From assembly GCA_009784825.1 (NCBI GenBank), contig WQXO01000007.1:62001-126000 (forward strand): a stretch of DNA of 64,000 nucleotides. Direction: 5' to 3'. Below, piece after piece: positions 16,290 to 23,928 of the stretch (position 1 is the first letter of the stretch; each line of letters begins with the position of its first letter). Source of the DNA: Oscillospiraceae bacterium (GTDB lineage Bacteria; Bacillota; Clostridia; Oscillospirales; Ruminococcaceae). The notes beneath the pieces are model-generated. The model was not told where the DNA came from and made no database searches. It saw only the letters and a list, made by a program, of their open reading frames with translations. The position numbers and the translations under genes are program-made.

Positions 16290-16911
16290 TATTTTTCCAT
16301 TGTTTTTGCTTGTTTTTAACATGAAGAAAATATATTACATTACCTATTCCGGCAGTGAAATAGAATAGTATTATATGTATGCCTATATTCTGTTTAGGGT
16401 AGATTGGCTCTGAATTGGATTGTTGCTTTGGTCGAAAAATTATGGCTATTACAGGAGCAAACATAACACCCAAAACTATAAGCGGGATAAAAATATTGAA
16501 CATCATATCCCAGTCTACGCTGTCAATAAACTGCTTAATGGCGGTAGTAATAACATGGATTAAGTATATACTGACAGCGAACCAAGCAGCGGCGAAAGAG
16601 GTTATAACAATTTTGGTTACTTTATTCCACTCTTTCATTAAAACCCAAGTTAATAGTATCCCGACAGGAGGAAAGAGTGTTAATAATCCAACAGTCCAGA
16701 TTAACTCTTTTTTCTTTGTTTTCTCTGCTTTTTCGCACTTTACTTTAACTTCTATTGTTGCTAACCCGCAATTCGGACAGAAATTTGAACTGTGAACAGA
16801 ATTACAATTGTCACATATTATATCAAAACTGACAGAACCGCACGAGGAACAGTGTTTATCTGTTCTTTTGGACTCGGCATTGCAATAACGACATCGTTTC
16901 ATTACTCTCAT
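16282..16911 (-). CDS. Double zinc-ribbon membrane protein
   Basis: 209 residues from the ATG at 16911, chosen because GGGGAGA lies 8 bases before it and because the promoter -35 at 16966-16971 excludes the longer frame. Two zinc ribbons lie near the N-terminus (CRYCNAESKRTDKHCSSCG and CDNCNSVHSSNFCPNCG), then a Lys-rich linker and four membrane helices. It is first gene of a three-gene operon of membrane or exported proteins. It resembles the zinc-ribbon gene at 14294 in layout but not in linker. Function unknown. Confidence 0.7.
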   Translation of the reverse strand: MRVMKRCRYCNAESKRTDKHCSSCGSVSFDIICDNCNSVHSSNFCPNCGLATIEVKVKCEKAEKTKKKELIWTVGLLTLFPPVGILLTWVLMKEWNKVTKIVITSFAAAWFAVSIYLIHVITTAIKQFIDSVDWDMMFNIFIPLIVLGVMFAPVIAIIFRPKQQSNSEPIYPKQNIGIHIILFYFTAGIGNVIYFLHVKNKQKQWKNNE

Positions 16912-16942
16912 CTCAACATCTCCCCAAATATCTGTTTTACAG

Positions 16943-16971
16943 ATTATATCACTTTCTGCACATTTTGTCAA
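16943..16971 (-). promoter_or_regulatory. Promoter of the 16911-15326 operon
   Basis: On the minus strand TTGACA (16966-16971), 17 bases, TATAAT (16943-16948). Confidence 0.8.
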
Positions 16972-16998
16972 GTGCTATACGCACGATAATATAAGTGT

Positions 16999-17026
16999 TT
17001 AACATTGTGCTGATTACCGCTATAAT
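16999..17026 (+). promoter_or_regulatory. Promoter of the small ribbon-helix-helix gene
   Basis: TTAACA (16999-17004), 16 bases, TATAAT (17021-17026). It is divergent from and only 28 bases away from the promoter at 16943-16971. Confidence 0.6.
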
Positions 17027-17045
17027 ATATAGCAGAGGTGATTAC

Positions 17046-17216
17046 ATGAAGAAATTTAACATCGAAAAAGAGGAATACATCAATAAAACATTCAAGATAC
17101 CTGTAAAACTCGCAGACCGAATGAATAAGGTATGCGATAACAAGAACGTCAGCATGAACAAACTTGTTGTAAAATGTATTGAATTCGCACTTGACAATTC
17201 TGATATGGACATATAA
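17046..17216 (+). CDS. Small ribbon-helix-helix-like (Arc/CopG-type) protein
   Basis: 56 residues from the ATG at 17046, which has a GAGGTG SD; the frame extends upstream but into the promoter. KTFKIPVKLADRMNKVCDNK followed by SMNKLVVKCIEFALDN fits a beta strand plus two helices, the MetJ/Arc fold that binds DNA as a dimer. It stands alone with its own promoter and terminator and is divergent from a membrane-protein operon that it might control (inference). Confidence 0.65.
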   Translation: MKKFNIEKEEYINKTFKIPVKLADRMNKVCDNKNVSMNKLVVKCIEFALDNSDMDI

Positions 17217-17222
17217 CACTTA

Positions 17223-17252
17223 GGCGGTTTTAGTAACACTACTAAAACCGCC
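17223..17252 (+). terminator. Strong stem-loop terminator (recurring GGCGGTTTTAGTA type)
   Basis: GGCGGTTTTAGTA / TACTAAAACCGCC, a perfect 13-bp stem with ACAC loop. Almost the same hairpin occurs at 39480-39516. Confidence 0.75.
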
Positions 17253-17276
17253 GGTTTGTTATAAACTATTTCTTAC

Positions 17277-17993
17277 CTACACAAAAGTATGCTCGCCTGC
17301 TTGCGGTGTTCTCGAAGTCGGGAAATGTCGCCATGCAATTATTGCGGGGTTGGGGTTGTGTAATGCATCTGCCAACCTCTTAAAGTCGGGGCGGCTGACC
17401 TCACTCATCATATACGCCGAGCGGGTTGAATCCGGTTTACGGCGGGCGTTGAGCGATTTTATTAAATAATCTGCGTCGGCTAAGCCAATTCCGTGACCGT
17501 AGTACATGCCGTCACCCATTACAATTACGTTTTCGCCCTGCCATTGCGGAGTTTTCGGGTCAACGTCGGGGTTTTTGAAATAAGCACGGTCTCCGGGGAG
17601 AATCTCGCTGACCTTAACCGGGGTTGCTATACTGCGGAGAAGCGGCTCACGTATATCCCAGTCCATGAGGTATATTCCCTTGAACGTGTTGTCGAACGCT
17701 TCAGCCCCGTAAACCTCCAGCAACGCCTTAAAATATACGATTGACATAGCTGTGGCACATTCTGTCGCATAAGCACCGCCGTTTGTGAATATGTCCGTTA
17801 TCGCCTCGGAGGGCTTGGCTGTCGATTTAAGCCGCCAGCCGCCGTTATCGGTGCGAAACCAGTAGTCCGGGTTGCATCGTGTATTCTCGAATATCGCAAA
17901 CCCCATGCCGCTGTTCTTTAAATCCGTTGCGGCTTTGACGGTTTCGGTGCGTAACCGCTTTTCAAATTCTGCATATGTATTGTCTGTCGCCAT
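17277..17993 (-). CDS. tgl: Spore-coat protein-glutamine gamma-glutamyltransferase (transglutaminase)
   Basis: 238 residues, close to Bacillus Tgl (245). The catalytic block YATECATAMSIVYF has the nucleophile Cys79, and the second conserved block reads AYFKNPDVDPKTPQWQ then GENVIVMGDGMYYGHGIG, carrying the essential residues of the Bacillus enzyme. It forms epsilon-(gamma-glutamyl)lysine crosslinks between coat proteins on the mother-cell side of the spore. An AAAGGAG SD precedes the ATG. An inverted repeat spans the leader (TGTAACACT...AGTGTTACA, 17997-18030). No sigma-K promoter could be confirmed. With gpr and spoIIP it supports a spore-forming host. Confidence 0.9.
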   Translation of the reverse strand: MATDNTYAEFEKRLRTETVKAATDLKNSGMGFAIFENTRCNPDYWFRTDNGGWRLKSTAKPSEAITDIFTNGGAYATECATAMSIVYFKALLEVYGAEAFDNTFKGIYLMDWDIREPLLRSIATPVKVSEILPGDRAYFKNPDVDPKTPQWQGENVIVMGDGMYYGHGIGLADADYLIKSLNARRKPDSTRSAYMMSEVSRPDFKRLADALHNPNPAIIAWRHFPTSRTPQAGEHTFV

Positions 17994-17995
17994 TA

Positions 17996-18031
17996 TGTAA
18001 CACTCCTTTTTACTGTGATAGTGTTACATAA
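17996..18031 (-). promoter_or_regulatory. Inverted repeat in the tgl leader
   Basis: ATGTAACACT and AGTGTTACAT are 10-bp inverse arms with the tgl SD in the loop. The stem could limit translation or be an operator. Confidence 0.45.
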
Positions 18032-18043
18032 TATGATAAAGTA

Positions 18044-18081
18044 ATGGTTTTGTTGACAGAACAACAAAACCATGTTATACT
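18044..18081 (+). promoter_or_regulatory. Promoter of the type I toxin mRNA with overlapping palindrome
   Basis: TTGACA (18053-18058), 17 bases, TATACT (18076-18081). TGGTTTTGTT and AACAAAACCA are inverse arms that begin before the -35 and end in the spacer, a plausible operator or the end hairpin of neighbouring transcription. Confidence 0.75.
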
Positions 18082-18166
18082 ACAATTAAAGCAGACCACA
18101 ACTACGGTTAATAGGCGGCTGGCTTGAACCTCCTCGTGCAAATTCAATTGAAGGGAGGTGATGCTC

Positions 18167-18253
18167 GTGGAAATGATAGTAGATTTACTTACTTTGTATG
18201 TACTTTTGCAAATTATCATAGAAATGAAAAACAACCGCCCCCAGCAAAAGTGA
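18167..18253 (+). CDS. Putative small hydrophobic toxin peptide (28 residues)
   Basis: The frame starts at GTG 18167, eight bases after GGAGG; ATG 18161 is too close to the SD and ATG 18173 is a possible alternative. The peptide is MEMIVDLLTLYVLLQIIIEM followed by the polar tail KNNRPQQK: one short membrane helix plus a charged end, like the holin-like toxins of Firmicutes type I systems (TxpA/BsrG class by layout, not by sequence identity). It has its own perfect promoter, a folded mRNA and an antisense RNA across its 3' end. Activity is inferred from the arrangement. Confidence 0.68.
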   Translation: MEMIVDLLTLYVLLQIIIEMKNNRPQQK

Positions 18254-18303
18254 CGGTTGATTTTCAACTAAACTAAAGCTAAGCCGCTTAGGTCTGCTTT
18301 TCT
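18226..18303 (-). ncRNA. Putative antisense RNA antitoxin (about 78 nt)
   Basis: It starts from the minus-strand promoter at 18310-18338 and ends at a terminator formed by CAACCG/CGGTTG (18232-18237/18254-18259) with five T after the stem. It is fully complementary to the end of the toxin frame and to the mRNA 3' UTR including the arm that pairs with the 5' end. The 3'-overlap layout equals txpA/ratA and bsrG/SR4 of Bacillus subtilis (established knowledge). Its action on this mRNA is inference. Confidence 0.68.
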
Positions 18304-18309
18304 ATTGCC

Positions 18310-18338
18310 ATTATATCATGAATTATGTTTTTTGTCAA
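18310..18338 (-). promoter_or_regulatory. Promoter of the antisense RNA
   Basis: On the minus strand a perfect TTGACA (18333-18338), exactly 17 bases, perfect TATAAT (18310-18315). Stronger than the toxin promoter, as expected for an antitoxin RNA. Confidence 0.8.
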
Positions 18339-18361
18339 CACCGATTTTTATTCGGTTTTAT

Positions 18362-18826
18362 TTATTTTTTATCCACCTTTCCGACACGTATTATTTCTAT
18401 TATATGACATACACAATTTAATAAAAACATCAAGCCGCATACCATCAGACCGCCGATGTAGGTCAACCCCCATTCATTTATAAATTCTGTATCTTCTGAG
18501 ATATGCCCACTAAGCCCTGTGTATATGAAACTAAAGGCTCCGATGAATAAAAGTAATGGAATTATATATTTTAATCCGTTATCAAACCTCTTCCCTATGC
18601 CTATACCCCGAAAACAGCTCTCCACAGCGAAAAATGTAAAAATAGTAACTCCTGATACTAATAACACCACTACGGGATTTGCCCAGTAAATATTATTAAT
18701 TACGAGCAAGTAATTCGAAAAAATTACTAACAGTGCGAACCAAAACCCGTGCTTATAACAACTGTTCATAATAAAAAGCTGTCTTTCGTCAAAACCGTCT
18801 ATATTCTTAATATTAAACTTTTTCAT
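18362..18826 (-). CDS. Hypothetical membrane protein (partner of XRE regulator)
   Basis: 154 residues with four membrane helices (FALLVIFSNYLLVINNIYW, VVLLVSGVTIFTFFAVESCF and two more). The N-terminal FDERQLFIMNSCYKHGFW resembles the DERQ start of small membrane proteins paired with HTH_3 regulators in Clostridia. It overlaps the regulator gene by 14 bases and is cotranscribed with it. Such pairs often sense membrane or antibiotic stress, but no function is established here. Confidence 0.72.
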   Translation of the reverse strand: MKKFNIKNIDGFDERQLFIMNSCYKHGFWFALLVIFSNYLLVINNIYWANPVVVLLVSGVTIFTFFAVESCFRGIGIGKRFDNGLKYIIPLLLFIGAFSFIYTGLSGHISEDTEFINEWGLTYIGGLMVCGLMFLLNCVCHIIEIIRVGKVDKK

Positions 18827-19025
18827 TGTTCTCCTCCCAAAATAAATCGTTTAATGTCTTGTCCAGCGTTTTGCAAATGGCGGTGCATAATTTTATTGAC
18901 GGATTATATTCGCCGAGTTCAATGGCGTTTATAGTCTGTCTTGCTACGTCTACTGCGTCCGCAAGGTCTTTTTGTGTCATGTCCTTAGCCGCTCGTGCGG
19001 CTTTAAGCCTTAGGTTCTTGCTCAT
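18813..19025 (-). CDS. XRE-family HTH transcriptional regulator (YozG-type)
   Basis: 70 residues, almost entirely one HTH_3 domain: LKAARAAKDMTQKDLADAVD, then VARQTINAIELGEYNPSIKL and ICKTLDKTLNDLFW. These short repressors commonly control their own operon with a membrane protein. The promoter carries three copies of a 10-bp motif (see 19040-19088), which makes autoregulation likely. A GAGGAG SD precedes the ATG. Confidence 0.9.
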   Translation of the reverse strand: MSKNLRLKAARAAKDMTQKDLADAVDVARQTINAIELGEYNPSIKLCTAICKTLDKTLNDLFWEENNEKV

Positions 19026-19039
19026 AATAAAAACTCCTC

Positions 19040-19088
19040 ATGACTTATAATAACATATATAAGTCATTATGTCAAGTATATAAGTCAT
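19040..19088 (-). promoter_or_regulatory. Promoter and triple operator of the XRE operon
   Basis: On the minus strand TTGACA (19070-19075), 17 bases, TATTAT (19047-19052). The motif ATGACTTATA occurs at 19040-19049 in one orientation and at 19058-19067 and 19079-19088 in the other, the last two 21 bases (two helical turns) apart and flanking the -35. Confidence 0.75.
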
Positions 19089-19189
19089 TTTATTTCAAAA
19101 ATAATTTTCAAAAAAGACTGGATTTTTTTCCCTGTATCTGTTATACTGTTATATGTTATTAAAATTTATTTTTTAGGAGGACAACCTTT

Positions 19190-21832
19190 ATGGGCAAGCA
19201 ATTCGTGTATCTGTTCAAAGACGGCGACGGTTCCAACAAAAATCTCCTCGGCGGAAAGGGTGCAAACCTTGCTGAAATGACTAAGTTGGGGTTGCCTATA
19301 CCCCAAGGCTTTACCGTTACTACTGAGGCGTGTACTCAGTATTATGCGGATGGCGAGGTCATCAACGACGCTATTCAAGCGGAAATCATGGAAAACATCG
19401 TAAAGATGGAGGAAATCGCAGGGAAGAAGTTCGGCGATAAGGAAAAACCGTTATTGGTTTCGGTGCGTTCCGGTGCGAGAGCGTCCATGCCCGGTATGAT
19501 GGACACGGTTCTTAACCTCGGCTTAAACGATGAGGTTGTGGAAATCGTTGCTAACAAATCCGGTAATGCAAGATGGGCTTATGACTGCTACAGAAGATTT
19601 ATTCAAATGTATTCCGACGTTGTTATGGAAGTCGGTAAAGAATATTTTGAAAAGTTAATCCACAAAATGAAAGAAGAAAAAGGCTTTAAACTCGACACCG
19701 AGCTTTCTGCTGACGATTTGAAAGAGCTTGCTAACCAGTTCAAGGCTGAGTATAAAGCGAAATTGGGAGCGGACTTCCCCTCCGACCCGAAGGAACAGCT
19801 TATGGGAGCGATTAAAGCTGTATTCCGTTCTTGGGATAACGACAGGGCTAAGTATTACCGCAGAATGAACGATATTCCCGCTTCTTGGGGAACTGCCGTA
19901 AACGTGCAGGAAATGGTGTTCGGTAACTTAGGCGATACATCGGGAACAGGCGTTGCGTTCACACGTGACCCCTCCACCGGCGAAAAGAAACTCTATGGCG
20001 AATACCTCATTAATGCTCAGGGTGAGGACGTTGTTGCGGGTATCCGTACCCCCTCGCCTATTACCGAGCTTGAGAGAGACCTCCCTGACGCTTACAACGA
20101 ATTTGTTGCAATCTGCAATAAATTAGAGCATCACTATAAAGATATGCAGGATATGGAATTCACCATCGAAGACAAGAAACTCTATATGCTTCAGACACGT
20201 AGCGGTAAACGTACTGCTGTTGCGGCTCTCAAAATCGCTTGTGACTTGGTTGACGAGGGTATGAGAACCGAAGAAGAAGCAGTCTGCATGATTGACCCGA
20301 AACAGCTTGACCACCTCTTACACCCGCAGTTCGACACCGCTGCACTTAAAGCGGCTACCGTTATCGGTAAAGGCTTGGCGGCTTCCCCGGGTGCTGCTTG
20401 CGGTCAAATCGCATTCTCCGCCGCTACTGCCGCTGAATGGGGCAAAGCGGGCAAGGACGTTATATTGGTTCGTCCGGAAACCTCACCCGAGGACATCGAG
20501 GGTATGGACGTTTCTAAGGGAATTCTCACCTCTACAGGCGGTAAGACCTCTCACGCGGCTGTTGTTGCTCGTGGTATGGGTACCTGTTGTATCGTTGGTT
20601 GCGGCGACCTCAAAATCAACGAAGAGGCGAAAACTTGTGTAATCGGTTCATCTTCTTTCAAAGAAGGCGATATTATTTCCTTAGACGGTTCTGCCGGTAA
20701 TATCTACGGCGAATCCATTGCAACCGTTGAAGCGTCAATCGGCGGTGACTTTGACAGAGTTATGAAATGGACTGACAAGTTTAAGACTCTGAAAGTTCGT
20801 ACAAATGCAGATACTCCCAAAGATGCCGCTAAAGCAATCGAGTTCGGGGCACAGGGGATTGGTCTTTGCAGAACCGAGCATATGTTCTTCGAGGCAGACA
20901 GAATTGCGGCTATTCGTGAAATGATTTGCTCTGAAACAGTCGAACAGCGTGAGAAAGCATTAGCGAAAATCGAACCTATGCAGCAGGGCGACTTTGAGGG
21001 GATTTTCGAGGCTATGGGCGAATACCCTGTGACCATTCGTTTCCTTGACCCGCCGTTGCATGAGTTCTTGGCAGGGTTCGGCGAAAGTGACATTGCCAAC
21101 TTAGCGGGCGTTATGGGTAAAACTGTTGCTCAGATTAAGGAAATCATTGATTCGCTTCACGAGTTCAACCCCATGATGGGACACCGTGGCTGTCGCTTGG
21201 CTGTAACTTATCCTGAAATTGCTGCTATGCAGACAAGAGCGGTTATTAAAGCGGCGATTGCTGTTAATAAAAAGGGCATGAGCGTTGTTCCCGAAATCAT
21301 GATTCCGCTGATTAGTGAAGTTAAAGAATTGGCTTATGTTAAAGCTGTAGTTGTTAAAACTGCTGACGAAGTTATTAAAGCGGCAGGCGTTGACCTCAAA
21401 TACATGGTTGGTACTATGATTGAAATCCCCAGAGCGGCACTTACCGCTGATGAGGTTGCCAAGGAAGCTGAATTCTTCTCGTTCGGTACTAATGACCTGT
21501 CACAGATGACCTTCGGGTTCTCTCGTGATGACGCAGGTAAGTTCCTTGAGGCGTATTACGAAAAGAACATTTATGAGTTCGACCCGTTTGTCAAGATTGA
21601 CTTTGCAGGCGTTGGCGAATTAATGAAAATCGCTGTTACTAAGGGTAAGCAAACACGTCCGAACCTCAAGCTCGGTATTTGTGGTGAGCATGGCGGCGAC
21701 CCCGCTTCGGTAGCGTTCTGCCACTCAATCGGTTTGGATTATGTAAGCTGTTCACCGTTCAGAGTGCCCATTGCAAGACTTGCGGCGGCACAGGCGGCGA
21801 TTGAAAATGGTAATGTTTCCAACAAAGGATAA
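19190..21832 (+). CDS. ppdK: Pyruvate, phosphate dikinase
   Basis: 880 residues, the usual length. Order of domains: ATP-grasp (about 1-340, LLGGKGANLAEMTKLGLPIP), phosphohistidine swivel domain (about 380-510, TGGKTSHAAVVARGMG with catalytic His455), and the PEP/pyruvate TIM barrel (about 520-880, MGHRGCRLAVTYPE, SFGTNDLSQMTFGFSRDD, GICGEHGGDP). It catalyses reversible ATP + Pi + pyruvate = AMP + PPi + PEP in the cytosol; in anaerobes it allows PPi-linked glycolysis or gluconeogenesis. A membrane pyrophosphatase (44838) in the window uses the same PPi pool. SD TAGGAGG; a -10-like TATACT lies at 19142-19147. Monocistronic, ending in a strong terminator. Confidence 0.97.
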   Translation: MGKQFVYLFKDGDGSNKNLLGGKGANLAEMTKLGLPIPQGFTVTTEACTQYYADGEVINDAIQAEIMENIVKMEEIAGKKFGDKEKPLLVSVRSGARASMPGMMDTVLNLGLNDEVVEIVANKSGNARWAYDCYRRFIQMYSDVVMEVGKEYFEKLIHKMKEEKGFKLDTELSADDLKELANQFKAEYKAKLGADFPSDPKEQLMGAIKAVFRSWDNDRAKYYRRMNDIPASWGTAVNVQEMVFGNLGDTSGTGVAFTRDPSTGEKKLYGEYLINAQGEDVVAGIRTPSPITELERDLPDAYNEFVAICNKLEHHYKDMQDMEFTIEDKKLYMLQTRSGKRTAVAALKIACDLVDEGMRTEEEAVCMIDPKQLDHLLHPQFDTAALKAATVIGKGLAASPGAACGQIAFSAATAAEWGKAGKDVILVRPETSPEDIEGMDVSKGILTSTGGKTSHAAVVARGMGTCCIVGCGDLKINEEAKTCVIGSSSFKEGDIISLDGSAGNIYGESIATVEASIGGDFDRVMKWTDKFKTLKVRTNADTPKDAAKAIEFGAQGIGLCRTEHMFFEADRIAAIREMICSETVEQREKALAKIEPMQQGDFEGIFEAMGEYPVTIRFLDPPLHEFLAGFGESDIANLAGVMGKTVAQIKEIIDSLHEFNPMMGHRGCRLAVTYPEIAAMQTRAVIKAAIAVNKKGMSVVPEIMIPLISEVKELAYVKAVVVKTADEVIKAAGVDLKYMVGTMIEIPRAALTADEVAKEAEFFSFGTNDLSQMTFGFSRDDAGKFLEAYYEKNIYEFDPFVKIDFAGVGELMKIAVTKGKQTRPNLKLGICGEHGGDPASVAFCHSIGLDYVSCSPFRVPIARLAAAQAAIENGNVSNKG

Positions 21833-21843
21833 TCGGTAATAGC

Positions 21844-21875
21844 AAAAGGGCAGTTCACAATGAACTGCCCTTTTT
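21844..21875 (+). terminator. Terminator of ppdK
   Basis: AAAAGGGCAGTTCA / TGAACTGCCCTTTTT, 14-bp stem with CAA loop; symmetric, so it also serves the convergent gene at 21882. Confidence 0.88.
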
Positions 21876-21881
21876 GTGTTA

Positions 21882-22565
21882 TTACTCTGTTCCGGTTTGT
21901 GTGAATAAAAGTGCAAGCTCATTTTTATAATCCTGTGAACAATTGCCGGTTCTCGTTGATATAATAAAGAAAAATTTGTTGTCTGCACTGTAACAAAACT
22001 CTGACCTCCACTGCATATCACTTGAAGAAAAGTATATCTCCGACTCTCCAAATAAACCGCTATTTTTAATATCGTACTCGTTTATAAATTTGGTTCTGCC
22101 TATATACATATTATAGTCGCCTTCTTCTAAAACAAAGCTATAATAATTCATTCGTTGGTATATTGCAGAATGGACATATTCCTCGCCAATAATTTCTAAA
22201 TATTTTTTTATAAAAATATCAAATTCTTCATCAGTGCTATCAATGCTTATTATCTCCTTTGCATATATTTCCGAGAGCTTTTCATTGTATATTCTTTTTT
22301 TATAAACATTTAACATCACATCTAAACTTACACGTCCATTTGCGATAGACTCATGAGTATATTCATATCGCTGTATAAAATCATCAATGTTAACACCCTC
22401 TAAATCTTCCTCGGTTAATCCTACATCATTATCTCTGATGTACTGCAATAATTCCTCTGCGGTAATAAGCTCCGGTTCTGTTGTTATCGGTTCGCTTCTT
22501 TGGGGACACGAGCAAAGAGTTACAACGATAACACAGAATATAAGAAGTACAAGAACACGTTTCAT
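21882..22565 (-). CDS. Putative lipoprotein, paralogue of the next protein
   Basis: 227 residues with signal MKRVLVLLIFCVIVVTLCSC (lipobox TLCSC). The body shares a long block with the product of 22583-23815: ELITAEELLQYIRDNDVGLT, then EEDLEGVNIDDFI, a ISIDSTDEEFDIFI segment and the ending NELALLFTQTGTE versus YELALLFTQTGLN. Two tandem genes with this module point to a local duplication. The two genes are 17 bases apart and share a transcript. The module is helical followed by a beta-rich half; no family recognised. Confidence 0.72.
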   Translation of the reverse strand: MKRVLVLLIFCVIVVTLCSCPQRSEPITTEPELITAEELLQYIRDNDVGLTEEDLEGVNIDDFIQRYEYTHESIANGRVSLDVMLNVYKKRIYNEKLSEIYAKEIISIDSTDEEFDIFIKKYLEIIGEEYVHSAIYQRMNYYSFVLEEGDYNMYIGRTKFINEYDIKNSGLFGESEIYFSSSDMQWRSEFCYSADNKFFFIISTRTGNCSQDYKNELALLFTQTGTE

Positions 22566-22582
22566 AAAACCAACCTCGTTTA

Positions 22583-23815
22583 TTAATTTAATCCGGTTTG
22601 TGTGAATAAAAGCGCGAGTTCGTAATCATAATCATCATAAGGATTTATAATCAAAAAGAATTTGTTGTCTTTGTTATAACAGAACATATGATTTGAACCG
22701 AAAGAATTATCCATACCCTCAGGAATAAATATTTCAAGCCCAAATGCTGTCTCTTTTATTTGAAACTGCTCAATAATTTCCGTCTTTCCTATCCAGACTA
22801 CATATCGGTCATCTTCATCTAAAATTTCATATACTTCTATAGGCACAGAAGTTTTATATTTCCCTAAATGATTGGATTCTTTTCCTATCGCCTTAAAGTA
22901 CAATATTATAAAAGCATCGAATTCTTCATCTGTGCTGTTAATGCTGATTAATTCCTTGGCTACGAATTCAAAGTTTTGCTTGTTTTGGATATAATCCCTA
23001 TATGATTCTAATATATTCTTTAGAATAAATTTTGATAAATTTTCATTATTAATATGCCAGTGTACAATAAAATCATCAATGTTAACACCCTCGAAATCTT
23101 CCTCGGTTAATCCTACATCGTTATCTTCGATATATTGCAATAATTCCTCTGCTGTAATAAGCTCCGGCTTCGCTTGTGTGTCATGCTCCCTCTCAAGTCG
23201 TATAAGCTCCTCTATTACTTCTATCGGAAGTTTAGAAATTAAAGTGACCTCTTCTCCGATTATTTCTGTATAAATAGTTTTCAATCTATTTTCATAAACT
23301 GTTAGTTGGTTTTCTTTATCTTGTTTTTCTAAATACCAATATACTTTCCAGTATTCATCATCTTGTGTCCGTTTTACTAAAATCATCATCGCTTCTTCAA
23401 ACGAATAACCCAAATCCCGCTCAACCCCTGCAATTCTAATAATAGAATCTGCGGTGTTAAAATCAATGTCTTTCCGAAATTCTACGGGGTAGGAGTAGGA
23501 TACATACGTAGCATGAAACGAGTAGGCGGCAAGGGCGTATAAATAAACGCAACGCTCCGCTTCCTCCGGGGTCAAGCCTGCTTGTATAAATTCTGATTCC
23601 AACTCGGTACCACTCATTGAACGCTCCCGTGCGTTATGTATAAGCTCATACGATACATTAAGCCGGATTTCTTCTGCTGCCGCTAATTTTTTCTGGATTT
23701 GTAAATTGTTATAATCCTGAACTTGTGAAAATATGAATATTATTACGTTTATACCGATAATCACGGCAAAAACAATAATACAAGAGAGGATTATTTTATG
23801 TAAGAATTTTTTCAT
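22583..23815 (-). CDS. Membrane-anchored exported protein with duplicated unknown module
   Basis: 410 residues. The N-terminal membrane anchor (IILSCIIVFAVIIGINVIIF) is followed by about 200 residues of helical sequence (ARERSMSGTELESEFIQAGL, TPEEAERCVYLY) and then the module shared with the downstream lipoprotein (ELITAEELLQYIEDNDVGLT to the end). No SD precedes the ATG; the -10 box lies only six bases upstream, which predicts a leaderless mRNA. First gene of a two-gene operon ending at the ppdK terminator. Function unknown. Confidence 0.72.
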   Translation of the reverse strand: MKKFLHKIILSCIIVFAVIIGINVIIFIFSQVQDYNNLQIQKKLAAAEEIRLNVSYELIHNARERSMSGTELESEFIQAGLTPEEAERCVYLYALAAYSFHATYVSYSYPVEFRKDIDFNTADSIIRIAGVERDLGYSFEEAMMILVKRTQDDEYWKVYWYLEKQDKENQLTVYENRLKTIYTEIIGEEVTLISKLPIEVIEELIRLEREHDTQAKPELITAEELLQYIEDNDVGLTEEDFEGVNIDDFIVHWHINNENLSKFILKNILESYRDYIQNKQNFEFVAKELISINSTDEEFDAFIILYFKAIGKESNHLGKYKTSVPIEVYEILDEDDRYVVWIGKTEIIEQFQIKETAFGLEIFIPEGMDNSFGSNHMFCYNKDNKFFLIINPYDDYDYELALLFTQTGLN

Positions 23816-23821
23816 GTTGTT

Positions 23822-23850
23822 ATTATATCATTAAGCGGGATAAAAAGCAA
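23822..23850 (-). promoter_or_regulatory. Promoter giving a leaderless mRNA
   Basis: On the minus strand TTGCTT (23845-23850), 17 bases, TATAAT (23822-23827), then six bases and the ATG at 23815. The expected start of transcription is the A of ATG. Confidence 0.7.
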
Positions 23851-23890
23851 TAGATTTTTTAAATGTTGTTTTTAACAAGTGAATAATAAC

Positions 23891-23917
23891 CCCCCCTTGA
23901 TGTGGTTTCAAGGGGGG
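23891..23917 (-). terminator. Terminator of the histidine-kinase operon
   Basis: CCCCCCTTGA / TCAAGGGGGG, a perfect 10-bp stem with 7-base loop, placed 12 bases after the kinase stop. Confidence 0.75.
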
Positions 23918-23928
23918 ATTGCATTTTC

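Larger units (their letters stand above)
18088..18303 (+). promoter_or_regulatory. Predicted folded type I toxin mRNA: 5'-3' pairing and sequestered SD
   Basis: The first transcribed bases AAAGCAGACC (18088-18097) are exactly complementary to GGTCTGCTTT (18291-18300). Next to it TAGGCGGCT (18112-18120) pairs with AGCCGCTTA (18282-18290, one G-U), so both mRNA ends zip together over 19 pairs. Inside, ACCTCC (18128-18133) pairs with the SD GGAGGT (18154-18159). Long-range end pairing and SD occlusion are hallmarks of translationally inert type I toxin mRNAs. Confidence 0.7.

Noticed and set aside
18010-18267. 85-codon frame on the minus strand across the type I toxin locus
   Set aside because: It has no SD, covers both promoters and hairpins of the toxin unit, and its translation shows no domain.
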